From the NCBI RefSeq assembly GCF_030704535.1, contig NC_081812.1, positions 22,915,501 through 22,979,500 on the forward strand: 64,000 nucleotides of DNA, read 5' to 3'. The position numbers were made by a program, and so were the translations under genes. How positions within the stretch are numbered: the stretch's first letter is position 1; every line of letters starts with the position of its first letter. The notes below the pieces were generated by a model, which made no database searches, was not told where the DNA came from, and saw nothing but the letters and a program-made list of their open reading frames with translations. This document shows, one piece after another, positions 48,661 to 59,737 of the stretch. This DNA is from Vitis vinifera. Taxonomy: Eukaryota > Streptophyta > Magnoliopsida > Vitales > Vitaceae.

Positions 48661-49002
48661 TGTAGTTGCTTGTCCCCTCAGCTTGTCGACGTTTGGAATT
48701 ATGTGCAGTAATTAATTGACATGGACCTATAGGCTAAATGGAGTCTCGTCGGTCGCTCAAATGTCATGCATGAATGATCACGCATGCTAGAGGTCTATAA
48801 GACTTGATTGGACAGTCCTTTCCGTTTGGGAGTCCGAACTCCCAATGACGTTTGGTCCTATAGGGGAAAGAAACCTTATCACTCCTGATGCCAAACAATA
48901 TTTGTCTTGGTCTGATGGAATGATCCGGATGGGTTGTACATTTGTCCTAGACCACCAAAGTGTTTGGGTTGGAAAGGGACACGTAGATGGAAACCCTCCA
49001 CA
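48661..49002 (-). repeat. 5' LTR of the gypsy element
   Basis: 342 bp, partner of 44750-45087; abuts integrase sequence without a primer-binding site, so it marks a deletion junction. Confidence 0.75.
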
Positions 49003-50432
49003 TGAACTAGAGTTGAGTTGTTGGATATGCTGATTATCATGCACTTTTCTTGCTTCCAATAATGCAATTTAAAAATGATTTATCAATATCCAATTGGGGA
49101 TTTGGATACTGGCTTCATGAAGATGCCAGTTTGCTAAGTAGGTTTATTGTGTCTTTGTGTTGACCGTGGTTATAATTAAATATAAAAGAAAATTTAATTA
49201 ATATTATCAATTTCGACTTTAATATATAATATTGAATTAATATAATAATAAATATATGGAAAAATAAATTAATTTAAAATAATATATATATATATAAAGA
49301 GAGAGAGAGAAAGAGAAAAAATATTTATTTATTTAAATATTTTTGAAACGATTATATTAAAGGGATAGTTAGAGGTGATAATGGCCTTAACGATTATATA
49401 TAGATATTTTTTAACCAAAATACCCTGAATAGGGTTTTTGAAAAATTAGATAGCTAGTATTATTTAATAGGAAGGGATCAAATATATCAAAATGATTTAA
49501 AATTTTAGAACTTAAGATCCCTAAAATCTTGAAATATCCATCATTATTTTGGTGATATCTTTGATACATGAGATTAAGGAATGAGGATGAAAATTTTCTT
49601 TTCATTCTTATTTCTTATTGAATATGAATGAATTTGGTGATTCCAATTCTTATGTTTGAATGCATATAAGAATGCAAGATTAAAATGATTATTTGTTTTT
49701 ATTTCATTGTTAAATAATAATAAGATTGAGAATGAAAAAAGAAATAAATTGATAATAGTATCCATACATATAATTTAAAATAATAATTTATTTTCATTTT
49801 TAAAAAGTTAATATTATTGTTTGTTGTTGTTATTGAAAAATAATTTTTTTTTTGAAAAGCCTAATAAGTTTAATAATTTTTTAAAATAATATTAATAATT
49901 ATTAAATTTAAGTTATTATTATTTATTTTTAATAAAATAACTCAATTATGCTTTTATAAGATGCTAATATTCATATTTTTATAGTGTTTATAAAAAATAT
50001 AATTTATGATTTTATTATAATATCACTATTCATAATTTATTCAAAACTATTTATTTTTAATTTATTTATTATTATAAATTATTTTTATTTTTAATAAGAA
50101 TTGAATTAAATTTATTTATATCATATAAATTGAATTTATAATTTATTTTTATAAAATCAAAATAAAAAAGGAAGGAAATTTTAATAAAAAGGAAGGAAAG
50201 CATGCATTTGGATAATTATTTTCAAGTTTTTATTTTCTTTTGTTTTCTCAACTAATTGTCATCCACCAAGTAGAGTGATTTTATAAAAAAACCTATTGAT
50301 TATAATGTTAACTAATTAATGTAAGTTGCCCCTAATGTGAAACAATTAATGAACATTGACCCCAAGGTGGTTATGTTTAAGAAAAGAAAAAAAATTATAA
50401 GAAAAATGATGTTCTTATAATTCATTATATTA

Positions 50433-50673
50433 GGTCATGTTTGGTTCTTAAAAAGCATTAAGAAAAGAAATATTAAAGAAATGAGTTTTTTTTATATTTG
50501 ATTATTTTATGAAAAATAAAAAAAAAATTAAATATAATCAAAACTAGTTATAAGCTTATATATTTATGAATTATTTAATCTTTATATTGAAGAGTTAAAT
50601 TTATACTTTATATTTTATTTTACTTTTCTTTTCTCGTGTTTTTCCTCAAATTTTGCGAGAACTAAACATAGCC
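50433..50673. mobile_element. MITE of the GGCCATGTTTGG family (family 2)
   Basis: Ends GGTCATGTTTGGTTCTTAAA and TTTGCGAGAACTAAACATAGCC; 241 bp, AT-rich. Perfect TTA duplication on both sides (50430-50432 and 50674-50676), the PIF/Harbinger signature. Confidence 0.8.
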
Positions 50674-51240
50674 TTAAAAAGATATCAAATATAATTAAAA
50701 TTAATTAATAATTTATTTATTTTAATTATTATTTACTCATTAAATGAAAGAATTAAAATAAATCAAATGAGTTTCAAATGATGTTTTTATAGAAATAAAT
50801 ATAGCTTTAAAATTTTTTATTTTAATTTTCACAGAAAATTTGGGCAATTATTAATGTTCCATTGAATAGGGATTGATTTTTAAATATCTAAATACTTTAT
50901 TTAATTCAAATAAAAAAATAAAACTTTAATTATAAAAAACTCATTCTATAAAAATTAATTGAAATAAAAACCAAAACTAAATCATAAGAAACATAAAACT
51001 GGAAATATATCATAAGTTTTTTTAGTTGTTTAATTTATAATTTGAGTTTCATTGTCATATATAATTTTTTTAATTTTGTAGTAAAATAAAAATAAATTAA
51101 TAAATACATTTGATATGAAAGTTTTTTTTTTCTCTCTCCATTTTTTTTAAATTGTTTTCTATATTTAAAATTAATATTTGAAAAATATTTTCATTGTGTC
51201 ATGGCAAGGAAAAATATAATATTAACTCATTTATATTTTT

Positions 51241-51510
51241 TAATTTTCAACAAAAATATGAACTTTCTTATATTCTAAAAAATTATTCAAATTTCAGGTA
51301 GTAAAAAATATTTAATATTTTAATTTTTAAAAAATAATTTTTGAGAAACCCTATTTTTAAAATTAAGTCTTTAAAAATTCATATATTTTATATAGAATTA
51401 TTATTATCAATTTTTATTTTAAAAAATATAAAAAATAAAGTTTATCAACTTCTTGTTTAGTCTAAAAAGGGTAGTTTTAGAAATTGTGATGTTAAAAAGG
51501 GTAAAAGATG
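51241..51510. repeat. dispersed repeat, inverted relative to 61650-61920
   Basis: The reverse complement contains CTTTTTAACATCACAATTT, AAGTTGATAAACTT, TTCTATATAAAATATATGAA and AATTTTTTAGAATATAA in the same order as 61650-61920. AT-rich and non-coding. Confidence 0.75.
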
Positions 51511-51529
51511 AAGGCACAAGTCCGAAGTA

Positions 51530-51640
51530 CTTAAACGCTGCCGTTTTACTCTATTTATTACCCTTTTAGCTGATGTATCGGCCCATTTCTCGTTTGAGGT
51601 CACAGGAAGAGATCGGTTCTGTTGCTTGGCACGTCGGCGG
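51530..51640 (+). promoter_or_regulatory. probable promoter and first non-coding exon of the complex I subunit gene
   Basis: AAACGCTGCCGTTTT, a site II-type GGCCCA (51580-51585) and a GC-richer stretch ending GGCGGTGACTTAGGG, followed by intron-like T-rich sequence with GTTTGGTTGC text. I infer that this is the leader exon of the gene coding at 55504. If so, the leader intron is about 3.8 kb and hosts three LINE fragments. A transcript would be needed to confirm. Confidence 0.35.
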
Positions 51641-52689
51641 TGACTTAGGGTTTGTTTTCTTTTCATTTTTCTTATCTTTCTTCGAAATATCATCGATTTT
51701 GTTGTGTGGGCGTTTGGTTGCTAAGAAATTTTGAGAAAAAGGAAGGTAAAGAATTTGGAATTTATTTTATGTGACGGCATGCGGTTGGATGATTATTTTC
51801 TTTTCTTTTCCCAACTAGTTGTCATCGACCAAACGGAGTGATATATTGCCTTGGAACTTTGGTGTATGAGGAGATCATGCCCTCCGTTTGGTTGCCGAGA
51901 AAAGGTGGAGATTGGGATCTGAGGATAGCTAACTCAGCCCCCAACGAGTTATTTGCGATCCCAAGGACCCCCTTTCTCATGACTTTTCATAAATCAAACG
52001 GAGTTAGATTCTTTTTACTCGTTTCCAATCATTAATTTTTCATCTATTTTCTTCTTCATTTGCTTTGTTCTCTGGTTGACTAATTTATCGGTTTTTTTAT
52101 CTTGATTTCTCTACTTTTCATGCTCTTATTATTGGGACGTGGGAAAACACAAAAGAGCTCCGCTCTTATGAGCCTAATATAACTATTTGAATTTTGAATA
52201 TTGAAGAATAAGGCTCAAATTTTTTGTCTTTGCTGTCTTAGGTCTGTTAGCAAACAAATATACTATTTGGATTTTGGTGCTAGATCGGGTCATTCTGCAC
52301 TTAGCGTTGAAAACACAGTGCTAGAACAGTTGAAAGGTCATAAGCTAGGAAAGCAAAAGCATATTAGAGGAGAAGATTGTTCTGATTTATCTATCCAAAA
52401 GAGTAAGAGGGGTGGGGATTGAGAAGATGATCACTTGTCTCTTTGTGTAAACCTAAGAGACATTAATTAGAAAGCAAAATATGCATACTCGAACCGAAGG
52501 CTTATATGAGAAGATTTAAATAGATTTATGGAAATATAATAATCAACCACTGGTAGTTTTGGGTTAATTTGTTTTGAAAATAGGATTGCATGGAATGGCT
52601 GATTACAGCCTCCATTATTGCATGAAAGCAATTATCTTCTGGCAGCTGATTTATGTCCCCTATTTGGAATAAAGTGGGTGATCTTCTCC

Positions 52690-53088
52690 TTAGTAAGGTG
52701 TTGACATAGATTCTTTGTTGGGAAGAAGTGGAACAAAGCTTGATGAGCAGTTTCTTTGTGCTTATTTTGGATCATTTGGAAGGAAGGGAATAGGAAAATG
52801 TTTGAAAACATTGAAAAGGTGGATCAAACAATGAAATAATCATTTATGTATAATTTTTTGAAGTGGGTTGGAGTGTATATAGGAAATTCCTCAATTGTCC
52901 ATGGTGGAATTTATTGATTGGTTAAGTTCTTAGTAGGGAGAGGGAATTGTTTTCTGTATCTCTCCACTTTATTTGGACTTTTGGTATCTTTGTATACACA
53001 ATGAATGCTTTTGCACACTCTTTTGTTAGCTCTTTTAATATATTTGACTTTTGTCTATTAAAAAAGAAAAGAAAAGAAAAGAAAAGAA
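52690..53088 (+). mobile_element. LINE (L1-type) 3' end, fragment a
   Basis: Decayed frames such as FWIIWKEGNRKMFENIEKVD, KWVGVYIG and TLFGLLVSLYTQ resemble the extreme C-terminus and 3' untranslated part of plant L1 ORF2. The fragment ends in an A-rich (AAAAG)n tail at 53059-53088. Confidence 0.6.
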
Positions 53089-54160
53089 AATAGGATTACA
53101 AATTGGGCAAGTTAGGAGTAGGCTTTGGAAGGACATAAGGAAGGAAGGCGCTCTTTTGCAAAACAAAGTGGTCTTTTCTGTGGGGAATGGTAGAAGTGTG
53201 AAATTTTGGAAAGATAATTGGTGTGGGAATTTCACTCTCTGTAATTCCTTTCCCTCTTTGTATGCCTTATAAAGAGACTTGGATAGAGGAGTTGTGGGAT
53301 CATTCGGGAGGAGAAGGGGTTTGGGGTCCTAGCTTCTCTAGGCCCTTTAATGACTAGGAGGTGGAGGAGGTGGAGAGATTACTTTTGACAATCCGGGGTA
53401 GGAGGCTTAATCCACTTATGGAAGATAGAATGCTGTGGAAAGAGACTAAAGATGAGATTTTCTTAGTTAAATCTCTTTATAGTACTTTAGTTTCAAGTAG
53501 AGTTGTTCAGTTCCCTATCAACATTATTTGGAATCCTTGTGTGCCTACTAAAGTGTGTTTCTTTGCTTGGGAAGCTTATTGGGGTAAGGTGCTAACTCTG
53601 GATCAACTCAAAAAGAGGGGTCGGTTTTTAGCTAATAGATGCTTCCTTTGCTGTGAGGAAGAAGAGTCTATTGATCATATTCTTATTCAGTGCTCCAGGG
53701 CAAGAGTGTTATGGGAGTTATTGTTTGCTCTTTTTGGTGTTACTTGGGTCCTGTCTTATTCGGTTAGAGATACCCTTAGTGGTTGGTGTGGCTTTAACTT
53801 GGGCAAGAAGCGTAGAAAGGTGTGGAAGGCAACCCCTTTGTGTATTTTTTGGGCGGTTTGGAAGGAAAGAAATATGATTACTTTTGATAATGAAGAGCTT
53901 TCGATGCATAGGTTGAAAAATTCTTTTGTTTGTAATCTTTGGTTGTGGACTAAGTCGGTTGTAAATGATGGTCTTCTCTCTTTACTCAGTTTTTTTGATT
54001 GGCTAGGAGCTAGTTGAGGGCTGGTATTGTTTTTTCGTTTCTTTTTGTGCCCTTAGGCGCCTCTTGTATACTCCCTGTATGCTTGTGGGCCAGCTGCGAG
54101 GGACCCTTTTTTAATATATGTTTTTTGTGTGTTTGCCTATCAAAATAAAATAAAATAAAA
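53089..54160 (+). mobile_element. LINE (L1-type) 5'-truncated copy, fragment b, with zf-RVT domain
   Basis: An open frame at 53361-54017 encodes the reverse-transcriptase zinc-binding domain: KSLYSTLVSS, WNPCVPTKVCFFAWEAYWGK, LTLDQLKKRG, FLANRCFLCCEEEESIDHIL (Cys/His ligands), then CIFWAVWKERNMITF and FFDWLGAS. Upstream, out of frame, is VFSVGNGRSVKFWKDNWCGN. The tail is (AAAAT)n at 54141-54160. The endonuclease and reverse transcriptase are absent. Confidence 0.85.
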
Positions 54161-54162
54161 GC

Positions 54163-54620
54163 TTCTCTCTCACCGCGAACCCACCCAATCTATAAAATCT
54201 ATTAAGGTCGAAGGACCACCTTTTATCCACAATTTGGTCTTCGACCACAGTAAATACACAAAAGAAGCTTTCAACCTTTGGATGGACAACACACTATCTT
54301 CAAAGACATTTTTATTCCTTGCCTTCCAAATGGCCCAAAACAAACCTAACGGTCCCACTTTCCACACGCCTTCCTTTTTTTACCCACAAAAGAACCTCTC
54401 CACCCTAAGAGGGTTTCCTTTACCGAAAAGGGAAACACCCAAGACACTCCAAACAAAGAAAGGAGCAACATCCACACTTCCCTTGTTTTTTCACAATGAA
54501 GAAGGAGGTGATCAATCAACTCCTCACACATTTGGCACAGAAAGCATCTATTAGCCAGAGTCCAACCCCTCTTTTGCAAACGGTCCAAGGTTAGAACAAT
54601 AGAAAAGATTATAAACATGC
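54163..54620 (-). mobile_element. LINE (L1-type) fragment c, opposite orientation
   Basis: Minus-strand frames read LTLDRLQKRGWTLANRCFLC, CEELIDHLLLHCEKTREVWM, LFGVSWVFPFSV, and then, after one frameshift near 54360, GLFWAIWKARNKNVFEDSVL and FIDWVGSR. This is the same zf-RVT domain as fragment b from a different element. The two meet 3' end to 3' end at the A-rich tail. Confidence 0.8.
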
Positions 54621-55503
54621 AAAGTAACACAACTTATTACCTGATTGAAAAGGAAGTTTCCTGGGTTAAATTGAGAAGTTGGAAAGGGATTGCATTTATA
54701 GGGACAACTTTCTTATTCTCATAAATTGGCTTTGAGAGTTGTTTCGTAACTTATCTAAAGCTGTATTAAATCACCTTTCCTTTGCATTTGGTGGCTGGTG
54801 TCCTGAGTTGCAAGTATGAGGAGGTGAATTTTGTTAAGCAGTGATCAATGAATAAAATTAGAAGTAATGCTACCAATCTTGAAGGCCCAAATGGGCATTG
54901 GCCTGGAGAAGTGAATTCTTCTATCCATGCTGTCTTAGACAAGGAAAGTAAATAATGGGCCATGGAACTAACTTGATCCTAGAATGCCTGAGCTTCTTAG
55001 GAAAGGGTGACATTTTTTCATGGATTTCCATGAGATTTACCTGGAAAGTTGACTACTTTACCAAGCTCCAGAGGTGTGAGTCTGGTTGCAAGGATTTGGA
55101 TTGGGAATGGAAGATTCCAAGTTTCAATTTGATGTAGCACATGGGAAAAAAATATTTATTAGAAAAGCATAAATTACTTTTCCAAAAGGAATGCTATTAT
55201 TTTGTGAAAATTGGGTTATTACATTCCTTTTTGCTTCATTGTTGCTTCTGCTTTTGTTATTTATTCTAATTTATCACTCTGCTCTTATTTTCTCTTCTTT
55301 TATGTTGTCGTTCCTTGTTTCATGTGGAGAGATCTCCTCAATTTTTAATTAAGATTCTGCCTTGTCTTTTAGGTCTTTTTTCTCTCTTGGGATTTTTATT
55401 TTATTTTATTTGTTTATTTATTTATTTATTTTATAATCAAAGATCTTGTGTTGAATCCCGACTATGATTCTTGGCTAACTATAGGAGTTGTTTCAGTTTA
55501 GAC

Positions 55504-55830
55504 ATGGCAACCAAGTACATAATATCTGCTGTATTGGGATCATTTGCTGTTGCATATGCATGTGACTTCCTGACTTCTGACAAGAAGATATTTGGAGGCA
55601 AGTTGCGGTTATCTTCTTTAAGATTTACTAAAATTATAAATGTTTTACAGCAGTTCTAACATTGTGTCTGGTCCATATCAGGCACTACTCCAAAAACCGT
55701 TGCAAACAAGGAATGGTGGGAGGAGACTGACAAGAAGTTCCAAGCATGGCCCCGAACAGCAGGTCCCCCAGTGGTCATGAACCCCATCAGTCGTCAGAAT
55801 TTTATTGTCAAGTCCCAGTCTGAATCTTGA
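55504..55830 (+). CDS. mitochondrial complex I subunit, B15/NDUFB4-like (At2g31490 type)
   Basis: Exons 55504-55597 and 55682-55830 encode 80 aa. A hydrophobic N-terminal segment (YIISAVLGSFAVAYACDFL, residues about 5-23) is followed by DKKIFGGTTPKTVANKEWWE and ending AWPRTAGPPVVMNPISRQNF then IVKSQSES. This is the conserved small plant protein assigned to the membrane arm of complex I in Arabidopsis. The B15/NDUFB4 equivalence is from memory and less certain than the plant family match. The 84-bp intron begins GC (GGAG then GCAAGT) and ends TCAG; only this junction restores the conserved FGGTTPKT. A likely splice acceptor just upstream (ACTATAG, 55484) suggests a spliced leader. A second mitochondrial gene, CCMA, follows 3.2 kb downstream. 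Confidence 0.9.
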
Positions 55831-56717
55831 ATATCCATTTTGTGCCAGTGCTTTGTCAATTGGTGTCCCTCAATCTGTCTTTTACTCTGTTTATGTAGTA
55901 CTTCTTTGATACCATGGGTGATGGCCGAAGAGTGACCCTAAGTTTCATGTCATAATATGGCCTCTGTGCCCTTTGATTTGCACACAGTTTGTGGGAGAGT
56001 GACAATGATATCATAATGGCCTTGATGCCCTTTTATTTGCTCTTTTATTTTTTTTATGGAAACATGGTTTGGTTTTGTTTGGTTGATAATGCTGCCAACT
56101 ATAGTATTGTATATGAAGGAAATGCCACTGAGGTGGTTGTATTTCTTTCAATTCCTTCTTTAATATACTCGAGTCACAAAGCTTCAGTCCAAAGTTGTAT
56201 GTTTTTGCAAATCAGCAGAACATTGTATAATGTTTCTGGGATAATATCATTAACTTACTTCCACCAGGAACACTTATTTTAGTGTCATAAATAAAACTAG
56301 GTAGTGAAAATTTGTTTTACAGAATAGATGTTACAAAACTGTATCAGAAGAAATGAGCTTATTTTACCTAAAGAGATTTACAATGGAGAGGAAGTAAATA
56401 ATAATAAATATCATTCCATTCTATTTTTTACTGGCATGTTTATTATTGAAAATATTCTTAAATTTAACTATTTTGACAAATTTTAATAAACACGTGTATA
56501 AGGGTGTTTTTTTTTCATTGAAATAATTTGATGGTTTAAGAGGCTTTTATAATGCCATAATATATATATATATATATATATATATTTATTTATTTATTTA
56601 TTTATATAACATAAAAATAACTAAACTGACAAAATTAAATAATTCATAAAAAATATTCAAAAAGTAAAAACTATGGACTGTATTTTTACTCGATAGCCTT
56701 TTTTATTTATTTATTTT

Positions 56718-56758
<41 letters not shown>

Positions 56759-57380
56759 TAAATCAAAACTTTTAATTAATTAAATTTTATTTTATTACCT
56801 CAAAATGACATAATTTAGAAAAATTACGTCAGATATTTTTTGTTTGAAATAATTTCTTCAAAATGACCCTCCTTTTGTATGATTACTTATATATATATAA
56901 ATCAAAACTTTTAATTAATTAAATTTTATTTTATTACCTCAAAATGACATAATTTAGAAAAATTACGTCAGATATTTTTTGTTTGAAATAATTTCTTCAA
57001 AATGACCCTCCTTTTGTATGATTACTTTTTGCTTATTAATATCATACAATTGTTGAATTTCTAACTGCAAGTCTTTTTTCCTTTCCTTCTAATGGCAATG
57101 CATCATGTAAGATGTAGCAAAATAAAAATAAAAATAAAAATAAAGATGATTATTTTGTGCTTGTTAAATTCTTTATAAACCATCTATTTATGAGAAATAT
57201 TTAATATGTATAGATTATTCTAGAATTATCATAAAAAAATTTAATTGTTTTTATTAAAACGAAAATTATCATATAATTTAACATTAATATAAAAAATATT
57301 GAATTAATAAATAATTTAAATATATCTTATATAAAATTTTAAAATTAAAGTATTTATTAAATTTGTGAAATCGAAACCGG
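55831..57380. other. intergenic region between the complex I subunit gene and CCMA
   Basis: 3' untranslated sequence probably to about 56300, then AT-rich DNA with (AT)n microsatellites at 56561-56584 and 56727-56756 and a tandem duplication at 56761-57028. No gene. Confidence 0.5.
56761..57028. repeat. 139-bp tandem duplication flanked by (AT)n
   Basis: AATCAAAACTTTTAATTAAT starts at 56761 and 56900. The roughly 130-bp shared text (through AAATGACCCTCCTTTTGTAT and GATTACTT) appears identical base for base, with (TA)n between and before the copies. Very recent event, or gene conversion. Confidence 0.9.
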
Positions 57381-57429
57381 AGCACTGATTGAAAATTGGA
57401 CCGGCCCCTAACAATTCGAGTTAGAAATC

Positions 57430-57617
57430 AGCCCAGTTTCAGCCCAAATGTTCCAAATTGGGCCGCCCCATGTTCAGCCCATAACTACCCCAATGAACGT
57501 AGTCCAAGTCCGATCGGCATGTGTCACTTGTCCAGGGCTCTGCGTTTCAGCACTCAATCGTCCCGTTCTCCAAACGCTGCGTCTCACGCCGCGTATCGGT
57601 CGATCTCTCAGTTCAAG
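57430..57617 (+). promoter_or_regulatory. CCMA promoter with four site II motifs, and probable leader exon
   Basis: AGCCCA (57430-57435), AGCCCA (57441-57446), TGGGCC (57459-57464) and AGCCCA (57476-57481) cluster within 52 bp. Site II clusters are known in promoters of plant nuclear genes for respiratory and cytochrome components. Downstream GC-rich sequence ends TTCAAG then GTACTG at 57618, a good donor. Joining to an acceptor TCCAG at 58995 would give a 1.38-kb leader intron before the CCMA start codon (inference). Confidence 0.55.
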
Positions 57618-59044
57618 GTACTGTTCCAATTTATTTTCCCAATTCAATCAGTCAATCGATTTCTACGTTATATGCAATCGTTTGGGTGCTGAGAAAATGA
57701 AAGAAAAAATCGAATCGCAAAATTTTCATCATCCAGGGTTCGAGAATACTGAAATTTGCATTTTACCTGTAACTCATAATACACTTTGGCTTGAATTTTT
57801 TAATTATTTGATTTTTTATTTTTTGGATTTTTGGCAGCAAAGAGAGTGAGAGAGATAACATAGTAAACAAAATGTGGTTTTCTTTTTTCATTTTTTTTTT
57901 CTCTCCATTTTCCTGGTAACCGAACAGAGGGTCGGATTTCATTGGATATGCTATTGCTGGAAGTTTTCAATTCTAGGGTTTCTCTTTGAACACCTGTGTA
58001 ACTATTGATAGTTTGTATTGCAGCTCAGACTGAAAGTTTTGTTAGATTAATGGTCTTTGCTGGTTGGGAATGTTTTCTTCTACCAAAATATTTAGTTTAG
58101 ATACAAAGAAAATGTGAAAAAAGTAATTAAAATTTTGAATGCTTTTAACCTGTCAATGCTGATGAAGATTTGGAATTTTAGGATGTCATCATGGGCAGCT
58201 CAAGCTATAATCTTTTTTTTTTTTTAAAAAAAAAAAAATCATCTTTTTTAATCAATTTATTTTATTAAAATAGGAATAGAATTTTAAGGACTTTAATGAA
58301 TAACCAACAAGGATGAATAGATTTTAGGGACTTTATGAAATTAAGAACTAGTCACTTCACCTTGTTGCAAGGCTTTCTGAAACTTCCTTGTGTTGTTTTG
58401 CTATAACGAAATGTTGTGTAAGGCTGCCTGCCAATCTGCTTCTGAGCTCTCTCCAGATTTGGCTTTTGAAGCCCCTTTTTCTACTAGACTTGATTGATGC
58501 CCAAACTTAGTTATTATTTCCAAGTTTTGATTTTCAAAACCTGTGTTCTAATTACTTGGTTTAAGAGATATTTCTGCAATCTATAATATACGAAAGGCGG
58601 CACTAGTGGACAGCCATTTATATTCCCAGTATTGATATGGTTTATGTATTGAAATTTGAAAGTGGGTCTGAGCAATTTTTGCCTTTGGGAAGGAGTGTGA
58701 AAATTGAGAGATTTTGGTATTATCATCTGCTGATTAGGGTATTTTGACAAATTGGGGTTTCCTTTTAACCCAGCTTCTTGTCGACTGTTGTTTTTTTGCA
58801 TCCCTTTTCTCAATGATCCAATTACTGACTTTGGATTATCTTTCCCTTGGAAAGAAGATGTTATTTGGATATACTGTTGTAAGTTTTATTCCCAACTTTC
58901 AAAGGAATTTGCTGGTGGTGATTCCTACTTGATCCTGCAGTTTGTTCATCCATTGTGCTGGATTTGGTTGCTTGGAATTCTACTATAATGTCCAGGTTCT
59001 AAACAATTGGGCTGGATTTGGTTGCTTGGATTCCCAGAACCCTA

Positions 59045-59737
59045 ATGTCTCTACGAAAAGCCCCACTTCCTAGGCTTCTCCTCAATAATGTGTCTTGCAT
59101 GAGGAACGGGCACCAAATCCTGCGGCATACGAATGTCTCTCTTCATGATGGTAGTGCACTGGTGCTGTCTGGTGCGAATGGTTCTGGAAAAACTACGATG
59201 TTGCGCATGTTAGCAGGATTCAATCGACCATCTGCTGGACAGGTCCTCTGGAATGGTCACGATGTGACAAAAGCAGGGGTTTTTGATCAGTACAAGCTTC
59301 AGCTTAACTGGCTCTCCCTCAAAGATGCCATTAATGATAAATTTACAGTCTTTGAGAATGTGGTGTGGTTCGAACTACTAGATAAAAAAGAAGGAAGGTC
59401 TATGCCTGCATTGGAGCTGATGGGGCTTGGAAGATTGGCGAATGAGAAGCCACGAAGGCTGTCGATGGGTCAGCGAAAAAGGGTTCAGCTTGCTAGGTTG
59501 CTGGCACTGGATAGGCCAATTTGGTTGCTGGATGAGCCATCTGTGGCACTGGATGAAGACGGGTTGAGATTGCTGGAGTATATAATAGCGGATCATAGGA
59601 AGAAGGGGGGCATTGTGATTGTGGCTACTCATCAGCCAATTCAGATAGAGGATGCCATGTTTTTAAGGTTGCCACCAAGGTTCCCAAGAGGGATGTCTCA
59701 TACTGATATGCTAGATCGAGCTGATTGGATCGTTTAA
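59045..59737 (+). CDS. CCMA: cytochrome c biogenesis ABC ATP-binding protein CcmA (ABCI1), mitochondrial
   Basis: An intronless 230-aa frame. It is the ATPase subunit of the mitochondrial CcmAB(C) transporter of the system I cytochrome c maturation pathway, which supports release of heme-loaded CcmE. All ABC motifs are intact: Walker A GANGSGKT (about residues 45-52), signature LSMGQRKR, Walker B IWLLDEPS, D-loop ALDEDG and H-loop ATHQ. Family-specific text includes LLLNNVSCMRNG, QVLWNGHDVTKAGVF, YKLQLNWLSLKDAI and FLRLPPRFPRGM. The chosen ATG at 59045 gives MSLRKAPLPRLLL, matching the family's usual start. An upstream in-frame TTG at 59018 is not needed. No long N-terminal presequence is present, as in other plant CCMA proteins. 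Confidence 0.96.
   Translation: MSLRKAPLPRLLLNNVSCMRNGHQILRHTNVSLHDGSALVLSGANGSGKTTMLRMLAGFNRPSAGQVLWNGHDVTKAGVFDQYKLQLNWLSLKDAINDKFTVFENVVWFELLDKKEGRSMPALELMGLGRLANEKPRRLSMGQRKRVQLARLLALDRPIWLLDEPSVALDEDGLRLLEYIIADHRKKGGIVIVATHQPIQIEDAMFLRLPPRFPRGMSHTDMLDRADWIV

Larger units (their letters stand above)
44750..49002 (-). mobile_element. Ty3/gypsy LTR retrotransposon, internally deleted, with an opposite-strand gene
   Basis: Terminal repeats lie at 44750-45087 and 48661-49002. They share TGTCGACGTT, AATTAATTGACATGGACCTA, TTTGGGAGTCCGAACTC and CACTCCTGATGCCAAAC. On the minus strand each repeat starts TGTGG and ends CTACA. A polypurine tract (AAGGGGGCA) precedes the low-coordinate repeat, placing it as the 3' LTR and giving a minus-strand element. 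Between the 5' LTR and the surviving integrase tail, the primer-binding site, gag and most of pol are missing. No matching target duplication is seen (flanks AATCG and TGAAC). Such elements with a reverse-strand gene between pol and the 3' LTR resemble the Tat/Grande group. Confidence 0.75.
49010..51510. other. AT-rich gene-free spacer
   Basis: No gene. A (TA)n and (GA)n stretch lies near 49285-49320, a MITE at 50433-50673, and the first arm of a dispersed inverted repeat at 51241-51510. Confidence 0.5.

Noticed and set aside
53361-54017. 218-residue frame as a host gene
   Set aside because: It is the zf-RVT end of a LINE with frameshifted upstream LINE sequence and an A-rich tail.
57396-57849. 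Two overlapping frames upstream of CCMA as an N-terminal exon
   Set aside because: CCMA has its family-typical start at 59045, and the upstream frames show no presequence-like conservation; the region is better read as promoter, leader exon and intron.
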